A stretch of DNA of 7,115 bases, from assembly GCA_013298335.1 (NCBI GenBank), contig JAAFHI010000161.1, positions 1 through 7,115 on the forward strand, read 5' to 3'. Below, piece after piece: positions 4,583-7,115 of the stretch (position 1 is its first letter; every line of letters begins with the position of its first letter). A model generated the notes under the pieces. It saw nothing but the letters and a program-made list of their open reading frames with translations, ran no database searches and had not been told where the DNA came from. The DNA comes from Actinomycetota bacterium (GTDB taxonomy: Bacteria; Acidobacteriota; Blastocatellia; Chloracidobacteriales; Chloracidobacteriaceae). The translations under genes and the position numbers were made by a program.

Positions 4583-6067
4583 ATGTCCCGTTCGTTTTTG
4601 CAACGCATTCGAAAACAACTGGTCCCGACGTTTCTGTGCCTGTCGTTGATGGCATCGGCGGTTGTGACGGGCAGGGCTGGGCAGGAAAAGCAGCCAACCG
4701 GGACAATCAGTGGAACCATCCCGGCTTTCGCATTGGAAATTCCTGATCGGGAAAAAGTCATCGCGATTGAAACGGCAACCGGCCAGTATCGGTTTTCCCA
4801 GCCTGACGCGCGAGGCAACTTCAGTTTTCCCGAAGTTCCGCCCGGCAAATATCAGGTCCTGTTTGTATCAGGCAGCAGTTGTACGAAGTCTGTTTCCGTT
4901 GAGGTCAAATCCGGCCAGTCCGAAATCTTCAGATTTAAAGAGTTTGGCCCGTATCCACATGTCAACCGTGTTCCAACTGACTTTGTCGCTTTCAATTTCT
5001 ATTGGCTGACCAATTTCAGCGAACTGGTGGTGCTTGGAAAGGTTACCAGGATACAACCCGTTGAGCCGGAGCCTTTTGAGCGGAAACCTCCTCGTGGAGA
5101 GGCCCCTGTCTTCGATGCCGAAGTGGAATTTGTCATCGAAGGGACAGCCAAGGGAAAGGTTGAAAGTTCGACCGTGACCATCGTGGCTGACACTTCGGAA
5201 GGTCGGAAAAATATTTTCAGGGTTGGGCAGAGATTGCTTCTGTTTCTGGAACGAACCGACGCGTCCATTCCGTTAAAACGGGCGACCCGATTTTATCCCG
5301 TGCTTCCCGAGGGATACGCGAGGAAGTTGGCGGATGAACCGAGCGAACCGCTGGTTCGATTTCTGGCTGAATACGAAAAGCGGTCCCAGACGCCCGATCC
5401 GGATATCCAGACCACTTTTGATCGACTCATCGAGGATGTCGCCAATCCCGTGGCCCGGTGGGATGCCGGAGCAAAATTGCTTTACGTGGATTATTCACTG
5501 CGTCAGGAGCGGATGTACTCGGGAAGAAACCCCTTCCGCTCGGAATACACGCCATTACGAAGTTTGGTGTATGACGTCTGGAAAAAAGACATCAAGGGGC
5601 AGGGGATTGAGTCTGTCCTTTCCGCGACGCAGAAGAAACGTTTGGCGGACCTGCTCTTTGCAACAAAGCGAATTTGCTATGAGGATGTTCCGTTACTCCA
5701 TGTGGTGCGGCGTTTCGGAGACCCTCGGCTGGTCCCTTTTCTGGTGAATTGTGTTCACACGCTTTTGGAAGAACCACACCCGTGGACGAAATGGGTAGTC
5801 GGCGTACTTCCCGATTTTATCCCGGACAAAGACTTGAAACTGCTGGTGTTGGTTTATTCAAGGACTTCATTTCCCTTTTCCGAAACTTCCCCCCTGGAAT
5901 TTGCCCGGATGACGGATCGGGACGGTACGGATTTTGGATGGACGCCTGAAGGTCAGCCTTTACGGGACAGCTTTCTTAATGAACGTCGACTCCTGCTGTT
6001 GGCAATGGGGCGGGCGATTGAGAAATACAACCGACAACCTGAAACTGCCGCGACGGTCCCTCGCTGA
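4583..6067 (+). CDS. Secreted protein with carboxypeptidase-regulatory-like and possible NTR/TIMP-like domains
   Basis: ATG at 4583 follows GGAGG (4571-4575) at 7 bases. Residues 1-32 look like a Sec signal peptide: basic start (MSRSFLQRIRK), hydrophobic core (LVPTFLCLSLMASAVV) and a possible cut near GRAG. Residues 39-118 (GTISGTI ... GQYRFSQPDARGNFSFPEVPPGKYQVLFV) match the transthyretin-like beta sandwich found as carboxypeptidase regulatory-like domains in cell-surface proteins. Residues 146-224 (SELVVLGKVTRI ... VEFVIEGTAKG ... IFRVGQRLLLFLE) follow the pattern of secreted NTR/TIMP-like OB-fold modules. The remainder to residue 494 is mostly helical, perhaps HEAT-like (about 365-430), with no known catalytic motif. 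The gene is poorer in G+C than its neighbours (26-30 of 60 in sampled lines), which suggests transfer or different selection. The function is not known; probably a periplasmic or envelope binding protein. Confidence 0.85.
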   Translation: MSRSFLQRIRKQLVPTFLCLSLMASAVVTGRAGQEKQPTGTISGTIPAFALEIPDREKVIAIETATGQYRFSQPDARGNFSFPEVPPGKYQVLFVSGSSCTKSVSVEVKSGQSEIFRFKEFGPYPHVNRVPTDFVAFNFYWLTNFSELVVLGKVTRIQPVEPEPFERKPPRGEAPVFDAEVEFVIEGTAKGKVESSTVTIVADTSEGRKNIFRVGQRLLLFLERTDASIPLKRATRFYPVLPEGYARKLADEPSEPLVRFLAEYEKRSQTPDPDIQTTFDRLIEDVANPVARWDAGAKLLYVDYSLRQERMYSGRNPFRSEYTPLRSLVYDVWKKDIKGQGIESVLSATQKKRLADLLFATKRICYEDVPLLHVVRRFGDPRLVPFLVNCVHTLLEEPHPWTKWVVGVLPDFIPDKDLKLLVLVYSRTSFPFSETSPLEFARMTDRDGTDFGWTPEGQPLRDSFLNERRLLLLAMGRAIEKYNRQPETAATVPR

Positions 6068-6121
6068 CGCTCGGGGTTCCATACCGGCGGTCGGATGACG
6101 CCGGTATGGAAGCGGCGAGGG
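6058..6121. repeat. Two-part inverted repeat between convergent genes
   Basis: Inner arms TTCCATACCGGCG (6077-6089) and CGCCGGTATGGAA (6099-6111) pair perfectly over 13 bp around a 9-base loop. Outer arms CCCTCGC (6058-6064) and GCGAGGG (6115-6121) add 7 bp. The left outer arm includes the last codons of the secreted-protein gene. The minus-strand gene ends 9 bases beyond. No T-tract follows on either strand, so it is not a canonical rho-independent terminator, though it could stall polymerase or protect both mRNA ends. It may also be a dispersed palindromic (REP-like) element. Confidence 0.85.
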
Positions 6122-6129
6122 CGGGTAAA

Positions 6130-6801
6130 TTACGCCGTGGCGGCCTTGGCCGGTTCGGCGGCGGGGCGGCTTTTGGCCCGTTCGGGACGCGACACCCGTT
6201 TCCATTCCGTGACCGTCGCGTCGTCGTGAAACGTGTTGCGGACAATCGCGTCAAGCTGCCGGACGATGTTCATTCCGCGTTCGATGGCGGCGTCGATGGC
6301 CGCGCTCGCGTCGGTTTTCGCCGCCCGGACGAGCCGTTTTTCGCTGAGGGCCTCGGCGAAGGCGGTCATCTCGGCGTTCAGAAGATCGAGAAAATCGGTC
6401 GGCATCGAATACTTCACGAACTCGGCGGCGTGGGGCGCGGCGGCTTCGGCGAACGACCGCGCGAGGTCGAGCAGTTCGCGGTCGGTCGGACGGGTCGGAA
6501 TGGTGAAATTCCGGTCGAAGTTGGGCGTGGTCACGGCAATCGCGCGGGCGGTGCGGGCGATGGCGCGCAACCGGGTTTCGAGCAGGTCGTGGGCGTCGCC
6601 CTTCGCCGCCTGTTTCAGGCGTCCGCCGCCACTGTGGGAAATTTCGGCGGCGGCGTGGGTGTCGAGTTCGCGGGTGATGTCGGCGAGTTCGGTGAACAGT
6701 GTCCGGGCGATGGCCTCGGTGGGGAAGGCGGCGGCGTGGCGCGTGGCGAATTCGCCGATCCGGGTGAAAATTTCGCGGCTTTGAAGTTCTCTTGAATTCA
6801 T
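6130..6801 (-). CDS. Conserved protein of unknown function, all-helical (223 aa)
   Basis: Read on the minus strand from ATG 6801-6799 to TAA 6132-6130. The product has no signal peptide or membrane segment and is predicted almost wholly helical. Ala-, Glu- and Arg-rich helices lie at about residues 9-25, 28-53, 63-93, 105-130, 136-158 and 164-191. From memory it resembles a family of ~200-220-residue hypothetical proteins in environmental bacteria with the block 'AAIDAAIERGMNIVRQLDAIVRN' pattern seen at residues 168-189. I know no function for it. The C-terminal 30 residues are basic and Pro/Ala-rich (RPERAKSRPAAEPAKAATA), a tail seen in proteins that touch nucleic acid or are disordered. AGG lies about 10 bases upstream as a weak binding site. 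Its start overlaps the stop of a leader frame (ATGA), and its upstream region carries hairpins and a phased repeat array. Confidence 0.85.
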   Translation of the reverse strand: MNSRELQSREIFTRIGEFATRHAAAFPTEAIARTLFTELADITRELDTHAAAEISHSGGGRLKQAAKGDAHDLLETRLRAIARTARAIAVTTPNFDRNFTIPTRPTDRELLDLARSFAEAAAPHAAEFVKYSMPTDFLDLLNAEMTAFAEALSEKRLVRAAKTDASAAIDAAIERGMNIVRQLDAIVRNTFHDDATVTEWKRVSRPERAKSRPAAEPAKAATA

Positions 6802-6884
6802 TGTCGAATACCTGTCGTTGATTCGGATGGTTGGTCGTACGGTTTCCCGCGCGGGGATTCCGTTCGTGAAAAACGCGCGGGCAT
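6798..6884 (-). CDS. Candidate coupled leader peptide (28 aa)
   Basis: On the minus strand, AAGGA (6898-6894) lies 9 bases before an ATG at 6884. The frame runs 28 codons (starting MPARFSRTESPRGK) and its TGA (6800-6798) overlaps the ATG of the next gene as ATGA, the classic arrangement for translational coupling. The peptide is polar and rich in Arg, Ser and Pro, with no known motif. Its binding site is better than that of the downstream gene. The same frame stays open upstream through the repeat array, but without an ATG there. It may be a real leader or chance; the combined binding site and exact overlap favour the former modestly. Confidence 0.35.
   Translation of the reverse strand: MPARFSRTESPRGKPYDQPSESTTGIRQ
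6846..6881 (-). other. GC hairpin in the leader of the minus-strand gene
   Basis: CCCGCGCG (6846-6853) and CGCGCGGG (6874-6881) form a perfect 8-bp stem with a 20-base loop. In the minus-strand mRNA it starts 3 bases after the ATG of the candidate leader peptide and would have to be melted by translating ribosomes. No T-tract follows on either strand. It may modulate translation or mRNA stability. Confidence 0.5.
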
Positions 6885-6921
6885 TTCATCGGTTCCTTTT
6901 TCGGGTGAAATTTTTTTCTTT

Positions 6922-6952
6922 CCGGTTTCACGGGGTGAAGTTCCGGTTTTTT
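6922..6952 (+). terminator. Possible plus-oriented terminator in the leader region
   Basis: TTCAC (6927-6931) and GTGAA (6935-6939) pair around GGG, with outer CCGG (6922-6925) and CCGG (6943-6946), followed by six T (6947-6952). The T-tract points to plus-strand use, where no gene is seen, so it might block antisense reading into the repeat array. The stem is interrupted, so confidence is low. Confidence 0.3.
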
Positions 6953-6956
6953 GCCG

Positions 6957-7115
6957 TGCAACGGTGGTTTTCACGGCTGCAATGACCCGTGACACGACTG
7001 CAATGGTGGTTTTCACGGCTGCAATGACCCGTGACACGACTGCAATGGTGGTTTTCACGGCTGCAATGACCCGTGACACGACTGCAATGGTGGTTTACCG
7101 GGGTGCGACGACCCG
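6957..7115. repeat. 42-bp direct-repeat array built of 21-bp half-units, cut by the window edge
   Basis: Three full 42-base units (6957-6998, 6999-7040, 7041-7082) and a diverged fourth (from 7083) follow without spacers. Each unit is two 21-base halves that share TGCAATG at the start and CACG near the end. TGCAATG or a one- or two-base variant recurs every 21 bases at 6957, 6978, 6999, 7020, 7041, 7062, 7083 and 7104. Within units TCACGG and CCGTGA form a 6-bp inverted repeat with a 10-base centre. Central units are identical; both ends diverge. Read on the minus strand each half is seven codons (VSRVIAA, VKTTIAV). A TAA in the outermost unit and the lack of any binding site argue against translation. 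It lies about 155 bases upstream of the minus-strand gene. Confidence 0.95.

Noticed and set aside
6106..6795. Plus-strand 229-codon open frame opposite the minus-strand gene
   Set aside because: It is antisense to the 223-residue gene, Gly/Arg-rich in the way GC-rich shadows are, starts inside the inverted repeat and lacks a binding site.
6957..7115. CRISPR-like array
   Set aside because: The units abut with no unique spacers, the repeat is built of 21-base halves, and no cas gene is nearby.

Overview
The window is about 7.1 kb of bacterial DNA. It is mostly high in G+C (hand counts of 65-75% in the 60-base lines at 3541 and 4201). Genes are tightly packed, and a tRNA gene carries its own CCA end. 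No marker gene fixes the taxon. The secreted protein with a carboxypeptidase-regulatory-like domain, the conserved ~220-residue protein of unknown function and the heptamer intergenic repeat would fit an uncultured Acidobacteriota or Planctomycetota/Verrucomicrobiota-type genome. That assignment rests on memory of the families and is weak.

Layout, left to right. A patatin-like phospholipase enters from the left edge (1-564). Four small plus-strand genes follow: a soluble 88-residue protein, an 82-residue beta-rich protein closed by a hairpin terminator, a 55-residue two-helix membrane protein, and a 62-residue amphipathic-helix protein with a near-perfect ribosome binding site. Next come a five-unit heptamer tandem repeat (1740-1774), an alpha/beta hydrolase of the COG2945 type (1847-2482) and, 7 bases later, a single-pass membrane protein (2490-2756). 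A tRNA-Ala(GGC) with a clear promoter and a strong terminator is a self-contained unit at 2776-2966.

The region before the next gene holds a perfect 127-bp tandem duplication (3000-3254). It copies the 5' flank and first 14 codons of a Spinster-type major facilitator transporter (3214-4551) and leaves a 25-codon decoy reading frame upstream of the real gene. A secreted 494-residue protein (4583-6067) follows. It is clearly lower in G+C (43-50% in sampled lines) and may be foreign. It converges on a minus-strand gene (6130-6801), and a two-part inverted repeat lies between them.

The right end is the most unusual part. The minus-strand gene has a leader with its own ribosome binding site, a 28-codon open frame that ends in an ATGA overlap with the gene, several hairpins (two mutually exclusive), and a 21/42-bp phased direct-repeat array (6957-7115) that runs off the window edge.

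No complete defence system, transposase, integrase or CRISPR array is visible. The genes look like ordinary lipid, membrane and envelope housekeeping plus several uncharacterised small proteins. The best candidates for something undescribed are the phased array with the coupled leader on the right, and the cluster of small proteins on the left.
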